NCBI GenBank assembly: GCA_030041225.1
Contig: JASHOG010000008.1
Span: 1-42,256 of the forward strand
DNA length: 42,256 nt
Direction of reading: 5' to 3'
DNA from: Vulcanimicrobiota bacterium
GTDB taxonomy: Bacteria; Vulcanimicrobiota; Vulcanimicrobiia; Vulcanimicrobiales; Vulcanimicrobiaceae
The translations under genes and the position numbers were made by a program. The notes under the pieces were generated by a model. The model was not told the DNA's origin. It ran no database searches and saw only the letters and a program-made list of their open reading frames with translations. Every line of letters begins with the position of its first letter. Position 1 is the stretch's first letter. This document shows, in pieces, positions 35,018 to 42,256 of the stretch.

Positions 35018-36483
35018 GTAAGCAAGCTCAGGTCGGGCTCTTCACGATCGTCGCGCTCCTGCTGCTCTTCGGTGTCTTCTACGTTCTCGAGAATCTGTCG
35101 TCGCGCTCGGGATACGAGTTTGCGGTGCACTTCGACTCGGCCGCCGGAATGCAAAGCGGTGCGCAGGTGCTCTTTAGCGGCGTACAGGTGGGCTCGGTCG
35201 AGCGGATCGATCTTTTGCCCGATGACAGCGTCGACGTCGTGCTTGCTATTGATCGCCAGATCGGCATTCCCCGCGACTCGCGCTTTCTGATTCAAGCGCC
35301 GATCACCGGACTACCGGCGCTGCTGATCATTCCGCCGCGCGGCGCGCCGCTTCCGTATGCGACGTTTCCACCCGGCATCGTGCCCGTTGCACGGCAACCG
35401 CGCGGCGAAAATGTTGCAACGGTGCAGGACCTCCTGCAAGAGGGTCAAGGGGAAATCCGCCGCCTCGACACGATTCTCGCGCTGCTCGAACAGCGGGAGC
35501 CGCGGCTGCTTGCCTCGCTGCAAGATGTCCTGGGCAACGTGAACCACATGACCCTTTCGCTGCGGGGATCGCTTGGCGAAGCCGGGGAGAACATCGCGGC
35601 GATGGCGGCGACGCTGAACTCCACGGCGTCGCTCGATGCGCCCAAGCTGAACGCGATGATGACACAGCTCAGCGCGGCCTCGGTCGAACTTCGGACCTCG
35701 ATGGCTTCGATAGAGAGCCTTGCTACGGACCCTCGACTGCGTAGCGACGTCATCGCGACGACCGAAAACATCGCGGAGGCGACGAAAACGCTGGCTGAAG
35801 CGGCATCGGACCTGCGCACGGTGACGAGCGATCCGAGGACGCAAGAACAGATTCGCGACACGATAGCGAATCTCGACGCAACGATGCAGCGAGCGGCCTC
35901 GTTGCTCGGGCGTCTCGGAGGGAAGAGCCACGTCTACGGCGTGGATGTCGGCGCGACACCGCCGCCGGAAACACTGCCGTCGCCACCGCCTGCGCAGCCG
36001 CTGAGCAGCAGCATGCGACTTCTGTTGGGGGGCTCGCTCGCGGGCCTGGCGCACGATCTCATCGAGCTGCAGCTTCGCGTCGGTTATCTCGAAACCGAGC
36101 ACACCTGCTGCTCGCCGCTCTACCCGCCGCAGAACGGATTAGAAACCGATCTGAACGCCGTGTTTCTGCCGCATTCCTCGACGAGCTTCATGCTCGGTGC
36201 GAACGAAGCCGCCGGCTACACGAGTCTCAACCTCGCGGCGTTGCGCAACGTCACGCCGAACTTTAGCCTCGGCGGAGGACTGCTCTACTCGCGTCTCGGC
36301 GTTCTGGGGTCGTACACCGTGAACGGAACGGGGATCGACACGTGGCTGTACGATCCGAGTCACCCGGCGCTCGACCTGTACGGAAACGTTCGCGTTGCAC
36401 CGTGGGCGCAGGTGTACTTCGGCGAGCGCGCGCTGAACCAAGCGCAGCGCCGCAGCGAGCTCGGCATTCAATTCCATTACTAA
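35014..36483 (+). CDS. mlaD: MlaD: MCE-domain lipid-transfer protein fused to a C-terminal beta-barrel
   Basis: The 489-residue protein has an N-terminal inner-membrane anchor (about 7-24) and an MCE domain (about 33-110, with FDSAAGMQSGAQVLFSGVQVG). A long helical stretch (about 130-300) follows, then a Pro-rich linker (PPPETLPSPPPAQP). The C-terminal region of about 155 residues consists of alternating hydrophobic strands and ends in an aromatic residue (QFHY), as outer-membrane barrels do. This suggests a single protein spanning inner membrane, periplasm and outer membrane, as reported for Veillonella parvula MlaD. GTG 35014 was chosen because it gives a short n-region before the membrane helix. 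Separate MlaA, MlaB and MlaC are not in the window. Confidence 0.9.
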   Translation: MSKQAQVGLFTIVALLLLFGVFYVLENLSSRSGYEFAVHFDSAAGMQSGAQVLFSGVQVGSVERIDLLPDDSVDVVLAIDRQIGIPRDSRFLIQAPITGLPALLIIPPRGAPLPYATFPPGIVPVARQPRGENVATVQDLLQEGQGEIRRLDTILALLEQREPRLLASLQDVLGNVNHMTLSLRGSLGEAGENIAAMAATLNSTASLDAPKLNAMMTQLSAASVELRTSMASIESLATDPRLRSDVIATTENIAEATKTLAEAASDLRTVTSDPRTQEQIRDTIANLDATMQRAASLLGRLGGKSHVYGVDVGATPPPETLPSPPPAQPLSSSMRLLLGGSLAGLAHDLIELQLRVGYLETEHTCCSPLYPPQNGLETDLNAVFLPHSSTSFMLGANEAAGYTSLNLAALRNVTPNFSLGGGLLYSRLGVLGSYTVNGTGIDTWLYDPSHPALDLYGNVRVAPWAQVYFGERALNQAQRRSELGIQFHY

Positions 36484-36492
36484 GGAACTGAG

Positions 36493-37398
36493 ATGAAGAT
36501 CGGCATCATCGGGGCGGGAGCGATGGGGACGCTCTTCGGTTACCATTTGGCGGGAACGTCCGAGGTGACGATGCTCGACGCGAACGCGCAGACGCTCGCG
36601 GCGGTGGAGCAGAAGGGGCTTGCGCTCAACGACGAGCAGCCGCGGCGCGTCGGCATTGCACGTGGGCCGAAGGATCTGTACGACTCGCACATGCTCTTTC
36701 TCTTTGTGAAGGCGGTCGATACGTTGCACGCGTTGCGGCCCTTCGCTGGAGAGCTCGATCCCGTGACGCCGATCGTCTCGTTCCAGAACGGCGTTGGCAA
36801 TGAGGACGCGATTCGGACGGCGCTCGGGGGAGCCGCTCCGGTCATCCTCGGCATCACGACGGAGTCGGCGGTGACGACCGCACCGGGCCGCGTTCACACG
36901 TCCGGCAGAGGAAGCACCATCGTCGGCTCGTCGTCTCCCGCGACCTCTCGAATGGTCGTCGAGCTTCTCGGACGTAGCGGGCTGCAGGCGGCCGTCGCCT
37001 ACGACATACGCCCGCACCTCTGGGGAAAGCTCGTGGCAAACTGTGCGATCAATGCGCTTTCCGCCATCCTCGACTGCGAGGCGGGAGAGATTCTCAAAGA
37101 CCCGAACGCGGCGCACCTCGGGGAGGCGCTGGCAGAAGAAGCGGCCGCGGTCGCAGCCAGGATGAAGATCAGTCTGCCATTCGTAAACCCGTGGCAGTAC
37201 GTCGCGGAGGTTATCTCGGTCGGTGCCGACGCGCGCAGCTCGATGGCCTTCGATCTCGCCTCGGGACATCCGAGCGAGATCGATCACATCAACGGCGCAA
37301 TCGTGGCCTTCGGCCGGCGCGCCGGCGTTCCGACGCCTTACAACGACGCGATGGTACGCCTCGTCAAAGCGCGCGAAGCCCTTTCACCCCGCGCGTAG
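36493..37398 (+). CDS. panE: 2-dehydropantoate 2-reductase
   Basis: It reduces ketopantoate to pantoate with NADPH in pantothenate/CoA synthesis. The 301-residue protein opens with the dinucleotide motif GIIGAGAMGTLFG. It has SFQNGVGNEDAI and the catalytic-Lys region LWGKLVANCAINALSAI, followed by the C-terminal S-M-D-type segment (RSSMAFDLASGHPSEIDHING). AAGGA lies 7 nt before the ATG. It is 9 bp after mlaD and is the last plus-strand gene before the orientation switch. A paralogous ketoacid reductase of the ApbA/PanE family cannot be excluded. Confidence 0.9.
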   Translation: MKIGIIGAGAMGTLFGYHLAGTSEVTMLDANAQTLAAVEQKGLALNDEQPRRVGIARGPKDLYDSHMLFLFVKAVDTLHALRPFAGELDPVTPIVSFQNGVGNEDAIRTALGGAAPVILGITTESAVTTAPGRVHTSGRGSTIVGSSSPATSRMVVELLGRSGLQAAVAYDIRPHLWGKLVANCAINALSAILDCEAGEILKDPNAAHLGEALAEEAAAVAARMKISLPFVNPWQYVAEVISVGADARSSMAFDLASGHPSEIDHINGAIVAFGRRAGVPTPYNDAMVRLVKAREALSPRA

Positions 37399-37411
37399 CC
37401 GAGGGCGCGAC

Positions 37412-39154
37412 CTAGAGAGCCTGCCGCGGCGTGGCTTCTAGAGTATTCGAGCGCAACAGCGCATACGACATCGCGACGTGATGCGAGAGCGTTTCCAGAA
37501 CCTGCAACTCGTCGGCGAGGTAGGCCGTGCGATCCGGTTTCGGTCCACACGCGAAGAAACCGGTAACCGCGGTGCGCACCATGAGCGGAACGACGAGCCA
37601 CCCGCGCAGCGTCGCATGCTCGCTCACAAACGGCTCCGGGCGGCGGAGCAAGTGCAGCACGAGCCGATCCGACTTGTCGAGGCGCTCGGGCGCGGCACCG
37701 GCGGACGTATGGAGGCACACGTACCCCGAGCCGTCGGAGACGTACAGCGCGACGTCACTGGTCTCGAGCGATTCTCGGAGCGACTGGTAGGCAAGGGTGA
37801 GGAGCGTCTCGCGTGACTCGATGAGATCGGCGTCGTGGGCGAAGTCTTGCAACAGCCGCAGACGCCGCGCTCGATCGCGGAACATCAAGTCGTTGACGCG
37901 ACGCTCGACGCTCACGCGGATGCCGCTTCCGGAGAGCCCGATGCCGATCACGGCCGCAAGGGCGAGGACTTGAACCGTCAGACCGTGCCAGCGGCTATCG
38001 CCGACGAGCACGTCGGCGACGCGCTGGGCGAGCCACTCCGCGACGAGGAATGCAATGACCAGAAGCGACGAGACGAACGCGAAGATCGCCGAGCGCGAGA
38101 CGACAAGGTCAATATCGACGAGCTTGTGCCGGAGCGTTGCATACAGCGGCCCCACCGTACCGAAGCTGATGACGTAATACATCGCTATCGCCAGCGAATG
38201 GATGTGCAAGAACGCGGCATTAACGTCGTAGAGAGCAAAACCGAGAAACCAGCAGAGCGCCAGCGTGGAGACGAACCACCGTGTGCGGACGCGCTGCTCC
38301 TTTGGGGTCGAGCTTGCGACGGTGAAGGCGGCTGCGGCTCCGAAGCAGTCCGCAGCGACGGAGAGGAGCGTCGTCGCGGCAGTCGCTAATGGCGAAAGGA
38401 GCACCGGCAAGAACGACCCGAGGGCCGTCGTCGACTCCGGGCCCGCAACGCTGAGGATTCCGAGCGGGATCGCAGCTCCGGCAAGCCCCTTGCGGAAATG
38501 CTCGAGTCCAGCCGGCAGACTCGCGATCGACGTGAAGATCAGCGCCGTCAGCGCGGCGTTGCACACTTGTTGCAGCATCGTTCCGATGAAGAACGCGGAG
38601 GGCGTGGTTCGTGCGGTAAACTGGTAATCCGCCAAGCCGTTCACGAGCGCAAGGGTCATCATGAGCGCAATGAGTATCTGCGAAAGTATGGATCTCGGCG
38701 CTTTCACGAAGACCACGGCTCCGAACAGGATGTAGAGGAGCGCCAAGGCGAGATCGATGTAGCGCGCATCGCTGGCCGTATCGATCGCCGGCTCCGCGCG
38801 TACTGCAACCGTACGGGTACCGCGTGCGCCGAGAATGGAGAGTCGATAGGACACGCCGTCGCGCGAGAGGATATTCTCGCGAGACCACGCGAGGCGCGCA
38901 CTCAGCGGTGTGCCGGCGAACGCAATGCGGTCTCCGTTACGGATGCCTGCTCGGGCCGCGGGTCCTCCGGGGACGACGGTAGCGACGAGGCTGCCCGCGC
39001 GGTAGCCGACATTGAGGCCAAGCGTTCCATTTGCTTGCGGAGCGACAGCGTTGTACGAAGCCAACGCGAGCGCCGCGCAGCCGAGCAGAATGCTGACGAA
39101 TCGAGCCGTCACCACTTTACGATGCGACGATAACGCAACGGGAGACGCATTCAC
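37412..39154 (-). CDS. Membrane protein with PDZ-like, multi-helix and GAF-like regions
   Basis: The 580-residue protein has an N-terminal transmembrane helix and then a PDZ-like segment (VVPGGPAARAGIRNGDRIAFAG). Seven or so hydrophobic helices follow (about 130-400), and a soluble C-terminal domain of about 140 residues resembles a GAF sensor (ESRETLLTLAYQSLRESLETSD onward, with RGWLVVPLMVRTAVTGFFACG). It looks like a signalling receptor, yet it ends after the GAF-like domain; no kinase, phosphatase, cyclase or DNA-binding domain is present. Start is GTG 39154. It lies 22 bp downstream of the lipoprotein gene in a minus-strand operon with xer. Ligand and partner are unknown. Confidence 0.75.
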   Translation of the reverse strand: MNASPVALSSHRKVVTARFVSILLGCAALALASYNAVAPQANGTLGLNVGYRAGSLVATVVPGGPAARAGIRNGDRIAFAGTPLSARLAWSRENILSRDGVSYRLSILGARGTRTVAVRAEPAIDTASDARYIDLALALLYILFGAVVFVKAPRSILSQILIALMMTLALVNGLADYQFTARTTPSAFFIGTMLQQVCNAALTALIFTSIASLPAGLEHFRKGLAGAAIPLGILSVAGPESTTALGSFLPVLLSPLATAATTLLSVAADCFGAAAAFTVASSTPKEQRVRTRWFVSTLALCWFLGFALYDVNAAFLHIHSLAIAMYYVISFGTVGPLYATLRHKLVDIDLVVSRSAIFAFVSSLLVIAFLVAEWLAQRVADVLVGDSRWHGLTVQVLALAAVIGIGLSGSGIRVSVERRVNDLMFRDRARRLRLLQDFAHDADLIESRETLLTLAYQSLRESLETSDVALYVSDGSGYVCLHTSAGAAPERLDKSDRLVLHLLRRPEPFVSEHATLRGWLVVPLMVRTAVTGFFACGPKPDRTAYLADELQVLETLSHHVAMSYALLRSNTLEATPRQAL

Positions 39155-39176
39155 AGAGTGCGTAGGCTCTCCCTGT

Positions 39177-39908
39177 TCAGTACTGCGGAGCGAGGCTGAG
39201 GAGGCGAATCGCTCCCTTTTTCACCTCGACGTCGACGCGGCGAGGCCCGCCGCCGTTGACGAGCCCGTCGATCGTCTCGCTCGCCCCCTTTGAGTGACCG
39301 CGGAGCGGAAAATCGGTGAAGATCGTTCCGTCGCCCGTGTGCATGTGCACGCGAAACTTCGCGTTCTCGTTGATCGAGAGATCGATGTCGCCTCTCATGT
39401 TGCTAAAACTCAGCGTCCCAGGCCAGTCGGAAGAGCCGATGATAACCTTCAGGGAGCCGCGGCCCGTGTTGCTCGCCTCACCGTACGCGGGGAGCATGAG
39501 GTCCGCATTGCCGTTCGCGAGGGTCACGTTCGCATCGCCCGAGATGTCGGTGACGTTCACGTCGCCGCCACGCGAGAACACTACGAGATTGACGCCCTGC
39601 GGCACGCGGACGAGCAGCGAGCGCACGGCGGGCGCATCGACGTCGATCCCACCGCGCACCGAGCGAATCTTTGGCGCCGGCGGCGCGGAGCTCGCGGTCG
39701 TTGCGAACGCCTCGACGGTGAAGCGATCGGCGCGATCGCCGGCGATCGGTGCATAGGCGTTGACGGTTCCGCTCCCGATGTGCACGGTAATCGTCTCATG
39801 CGGACGCAGAAGTCCGAGCGTCGTCGAGTACGGTACCGGGCCTCCGCCGCAGGCTGCGAGCGGAAGAAGGAGAGGCGCGAGCGCGGCAAGCTTCCGTCCG
39901 GCGTTCAT
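39177..39908 (-). CDS. DUF4097-like beta-helical lipoprotein
   Basis: The 243-residue protein has a lipoprotein signal (LLLPLAACGGG). It is followed by repeated short beta strands of the adhesin-like DUF4097 type (GGDVNVTDISGDANVTLANGNADL and similar). This fold is common in exported proteins of unclear role. ATG 39908 overlaps the xer stop by 4 bp. The product is probably anchored to the inner or outer membrane facing the periplasm. Confidence 0.75.
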   Translation of the reverse strand: MNAGRKLAALAPLLLPLAACGGGPVPYSTTLGLLRPHETITVHIGSGTVNAYAPIAGDRADRFTVEAFATTASSAPPAPKIRSVRGGIDVDAPAVRSLLVRVPQGVNLVVFSRGGDVNVTDISGDANVTLANGNADLMLPAYGEASNTGRGSLKVIIGSSDWPGTLSFSNMRGDIDLSINENAKFRVHMHTGDGTIFTDFPLRGHSKGASETIDGLVNGGGPRRVDVEVKKGAIRLLSLAPQY

Positions 39909-40864
39909 CGGCGCTTTCGCTGTCGCGGGCTCGGCACGTCGTCCATGCGATCGCGGGGATGCGCCTCGTCGTACTGGCGGCGTTTGTGCTCCATCGCGAG
40001 CTTGAGGTAGATGCCCGTCGTCGAGAGGTGCTCGTGACCGAGGAGCTCGCGGACGGTCTCGAGGTTTGCGTCGTTCTCGATCATGTGCGTCGCGAATGAG
40101 TGGCGCATGGTGTGCGGCGTGGCGTGCTTCTGCAGACCGCTGACCTCATAGAGGTCGCGGAAGATCCTCCAAACGTGCTTTGGCGTGAGCTCCTTGCCGT
40201 GCCGCCCGACGAAGAGCGCCTGGTCCTGCGTCCGAGGCCGGATGCCGAGATACTCCTCGAGCGCCTGCGCGGCCGCTTTGTTCATGAGCACGGTGCGTTT
40301 CTTGTTTCCCTTTCCAGTCACTTCGATGACGCGATTGCGCAGGTCGACGTCGTGGATGCGAATCGAGGCGACCTCGGCACGGCGGATTCCGGTGGCGTAG
40401 AGGAGCTCCATGATCGCCCGGTCGCGCAGACGCTGGAAGTCGCTGCGCCCGGCAATGGAGGTGTGGAGCAGACGCTCCACCTCCGAAACGTGCAGATGCT
40501 CGGGCTTCTTATCGGCCATGCGCGGCCCCGGTACCTCGGCTGCCGGATTGTCGCTGCGTTGCCCCGCCCACTTCAGGTATCCGTAGAACGTCTTGATGCA
40601 CGAGAGCCGGCGGCGAATCGTCCTGGCGTCGACCTTTCGTTCGCCGGCCTGATACATGACGTATTGCCGGATGTCCGACATCGTCGCTTTAGCGAGCCTG
40701 CCGTTGCCGAGCCACGCCGCGAAGTCGCGCAGGTCGCGCACGTACGCGTCGACCGTCAGCGGGCTGCGGTTCCGCTCGAGCGTGAGGTACGTGGTAAAGG
40801 CGTTTAGGGTCGCCTGGTCGGCAGTCTCCGCCTTACGGCGCGGGCTCTTCTGATTATGCGACAT
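39905..40864 (-). CDS. XerC/XerD-type tyrosine recombinase
   Basis: The 319-residue protein has an N-terminal SAM-like core-binding domain and a catalytic domain. All active-site residues are visible: Arg161 (ATGIRRAEV), Lys185 (TGKGNKKR), His251 and Arg254 (HTMRHSFATH), His277 (LGHEHLSTT) and Tyr286 (GIYLKL). Such enzymes resolve chromosome dimers at dif. Whether this is XerC, XerD or a sole Xer cannot be told from the window. Its ATG (40864) lies within a dif-like site. A lineage-specific basic N-terminus (SHNQKSPRRK) and C-terminus are present. It is co-transcribed with the DUF4097 lipoprotein gene. Confidence 0.93.
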   Translation of the reverse strand: MSHNQKSPRRKAETADQATLNAFTTYLTLERNRSPLTVDAYVRDLRDFAAWLGNGRLAKATMSDIRQYVMYQAGERKVDARTIRRRLSCIKTFYGYLKWAGQRSDNPAAEVPGPRMADKKPEHLHVSEVERLLHTSIAGRSDFQRLRDRAIMELLYATGIRRAEVASIRIHDVDLRNRVIEVTGKGNKKRTVLMNKAAAQALEEYLGIRPRTQDQALFVGRHGKELTPKHVWRIFRDLYEVSGLQKHATPHTMRHSFATHMIENDANLETVRELLGHEHLSTTGIYLKLAMEHKRRQYDEAHPRDRMDDVPSPRQRKRR

Positions 40865-40883
40865 AATATCTGTTTTGTCGTAT
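40856..40883. promoter_or_regulatory. dif: Candidate dif-like Xer recombination site
   Basis: Two 11-bp arms, ATGCGACATAA (40856-40866) and TTTTGTCGTAT (40873-40883), flank a 6-bp centre TATCTG (40867-40872). The arms are inverted repeats at 9 of 11 positions, exactly the 11-6-11 geometry of dif. The inner CATAA equals the inner end of the E. coli XerC arm; the right arm matches the E. coli XerD arm TTATGTTAAAT at 7 of 11. It overlaps the start codon of the xer gene. It could instead be a simple operator. Confidence 0.55.
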
Positions 40884-40930
40884 TGGGCTGGAGAAGCCTG
40901 AAATCCTGCCCGCGCGTAAGCGCTTCTCTC

Positions 40931-42142
40931 CTAGCGTGCGAGCCAGAGCCATAGGATCGACGCCGCGAGCATGGGCGGCACCGTGATGGCGCCGAGACGA
41001 AGATATTCCAGGGGACTGACGTGGATGTCGCGCTTGCGCAGGGCGGAGACCCAAAGGATGGTCGCGAGAGATCCGGCGGTCGTGAGATTTGGACCGAGGT
41101 CGACTCCGAGGATGAGTGGATAGGCGAGATGCGGCGCGTGCGCTACGACGTGTGCGGACGCGACCGCGACCGGCAGGTTGTTCAGGAAGTTCGAGAGCAG
41201 CGCGGCGCCGACGGCGGCGATGGCGATCTCTGCGGGAGCGCCGTAATGCGCTGCGGCGTGCAGTCCGTGCAGCACCCACGCCACGAGCCCCGCACGGTCC
41301 AGTGGATCGAGCAAGACGAAGAGTGCAGCAAGCAGGACGAACGTGCTCCAACTGACGTGCGATGCCGCACGCTTGGGCGAAACGCGGGCGACGGCGAGCA
41401 CGACGAGCGCGCCTGCGGCCGCGACCGGCCCGAGGGGCACGTCGAACGCGAGTGCGGCGAGATAGGCGAGCGCGACGAGACAGATGGCGCCGAGCGTGCG
41501 CACCGCGGCGGGCTCCTTCTTCTCTACCATTTCGGCGGTTTCATAACGTCCGCGCAGCTCCGCGCGAAACAGGACGAGAAAGATCGCCAGGTTGATCGCG
41601 ATTGCCGCCCCTTCTGCCGGTGCAAGGTGGATGACGTAGTCGAGAATGTGCGGGCGCGGCAGCACGATGACGTTCGCTGGGTTCGCAAACGGCAATCCGA
41701 ACGAGGCGGTATCCGCGACGAACGTGCAGCCGAAGAGAAACGGCAGCGCATCGAGCCCGCGCTTCGCAACAGCGCGGTAGACGATCGGCGTGAACGCGAT
41801 CGCCGTCGCGTCGTTTGACAGCAAAATCGTCAGCACAGCACCCGCGAGGAAGAGCAGCACGAAGAGCTTGCGCTTCGATCCTCCCGCACTTCGGACGACG
41901 TACTCGGCGACGAGGGCGAACGCGCCGCCTTCTTCCGCCGCTGCGGCGAGCCCCATGAGCCCGAGAATGAAGAGCAGCACGTTCCACTGCGCCGCGATTG
42001 CGTGCGCCACGCTCGCGAGATCTTCGTAGCGCAGGGCGAGGAGGAGCAACGCCCCCGCCGCCACCCACATCCACTCGCGCGTTCGCTTTGGCCGCAGCCC
42101 CGCGAGAACCATCGTCACGACGACGATGATCAGCGCCGCCAC
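40931..42142 (-). CDS. ArsB-type ion permease (arsenite/Na+-H+ antiporter superfamily)
   Basis: This is a 403-residue polytopic membrane protein with roughly ten to twelve helices. Characteristic ArsB segments are visible: LLSNDATAIAFTPIV, SFGLPFANPANVIV, SNFLNNLPVA and LGVDLGPNLTTAGSLATILW. These favour an arsenite permease of the ArsB class, but no arsR, arsC or arsA is nearby, so another anion or Na+/H+ exchange is possible. The GTG start (42142) is preceded by a purine-rich GGAGAAGAAGAG stretch. It lies 66 bp upstream of xer on the same strand. Confidence 0.75.
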   Translation of the reverse strand: MAALIIVVVTMVLAGLRPKRTREWMWVAAGALLLLALRYEDLASVAHAIAAQWNVLLFILGLMGLAAAAEEGGAFALVAEYVVRSAGGSKRKLFVLLFLAGAVLTILLSNDATAIAFTPIVYRAVAKRGLDALPFLFGCTFVADTASFGLPFANPANVIVLPRPHILDYVIHLAPAEGAAIAINLAIFLVLFRAELRGRYETAEMVEKKEPAAVRTLGAICLVALAYLAALAFDVPLGPVAAAGALVVLAVARVSPKRAASHVSWSTFVLLAALFVLLDPLDRAGLVAWVLHGLHAAAHYGAPAEIAIAAVGAALLSNFLNNLPVAVASAHVVAHAPHLAYPLILGVDLGPNLTTAGSLATILWVSALRKRDIHVSPLEYLRLGAITVPPMLAASILWLWLAR

Positions 42143-42169
42143 GCTCTCTTCTTCTCCTTCTACTCTGAG

Positions 42170-42256
42170 CTACTGCGGCACAAGCGCAGTGACAGCCTCG
42201 TCGGCAGACTTGAAGACGTGCTGCTCGCCGACGAGCTCGACGAGCCCCGCGCGTAG
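42170..42256 (-). CDS. C-terminal end of a STAS-domain protein (partial, runs off the window)
   Basis: Only the last 28 codons are in the window. The sequence LRAGLVELVGEQHVFKSADE followed by AVTAL resembles the final helix and strand of STAS domains, as found at the end of SulP-type transporters and anti-sigma-factor antagonists. The stop is 27 bp before the arsB-like start on the same strand, consistent with an operon. The complete gene lies beyond position 42256, so the transporter or regulator question is open. Confidence 0.5.
   Translation of the reverse strand, partial: LRAGLVELVGEQHVFKSADEAVTALVPQ

Noticed and set aside
40890-40928. Intrinsic terminator after the arsB-like gene
   Set aside because: GAGAAGC and GCTTCTC can pair, but the loop is 24 nt and no T-run follows on the minus strand.
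42002-42256. 84-residue plus-strand reading frame at the window end
   Set aside because: It lies antisense to the arsB-like start and the STAS-like tail, is Arg/His/Asp-rich and has no recognisable signature.

Overview
The window is GC-rich and gene-dense, with many 4-bp ATGA/GTGA overlaps and frequent GTG/TTG starts, and it reads as ordinary bacterial chromosome. Several traits point to an outer-membrane-bearing (diderm) lineage of the Terrabacteria: a PASTA serine/threonine kinase beside a class B penicillin-binding protein, a SpoIID-family protein in a cell with an Mla lipid-transport system, PyrR, RqcH, and an MlaD that carries its own C-terminal beta-barrel. My best guess is a Candidatus Eremiobacterota/Vulcanimicrobiota-type organism. 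That is inference from gene content, not a measured affiliation.

Layout. Positions 1-530 hold tRNA-Leu(TAG) and tRNA-Gly(GCC), separated by repeats. Positions 564-3807 hold the protein-quality module tig-clpP-clpX. Positions 3906-26273 form one almost gapless co-directional run of 19 genes: valS, pyrR, pyrB, pyrC, carA, a four-gene MoxR/Bat-type cluster, carB, an unknown Cys-rich protein, a PBP, a PASTA kinase, ruvC-ruvA-ruvB, a SpoIID-like protein, queA and a quinone oxidoreductase. The pyrimidine pathway is interrupted because the MoxR/Bat cluster sits between carA and carB. Positions 26293-29046 are of mixed orientation (a PuuD-like membrane protein, a 34-residue membrane protein, Fe/Mn superoxide dismutase, RqcH). 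Positions 29021-32345 carry a lipoprotein, gmk, rpoZ and glmS. Positions 32342-36483 carry RNase PH, a coiled-coil protein and mlaE-mlaF-mlaD; panE follows at 36493-37398. From 37412 to the end all genes are on the minus strand: a PDZ/GAF membrane protein, a DUF4097-type lipoprotein, a Xer recombinase, an ArsB-type permease and the tail of a STAS-domain protein.

Most interesting observations. (1) A palindrome-rich segment of about 114 bp is inserted in frame in valS, recalling the Rickettsia palindromic elements. (2) A 139-bp inverted repeat with about 38-bp arms fills the rpoZ-glmS gap exactly and contributes the first bases of the glmS start codon. It shares an identical 19-bp core with a second, smaller inverted repeat between the two tRNA genes, although the stems of the two are unrelated. 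(3) A dif-like 11-6-11 site overlaps the start codon of the xer gene, about 3.5 kb from the point where coding orientation switches; this suggests a replication-terminus region. (4) MlaD is an MCE/beta-barrel fusion, an architecture reported for Veillonella parvula. (5) carA and carB flank a MoxR/Bat cluster.

No CRISPR array, transposase, phage module or rRNA was found. The longest stretch without a gene is 194-455, which contains repeats.
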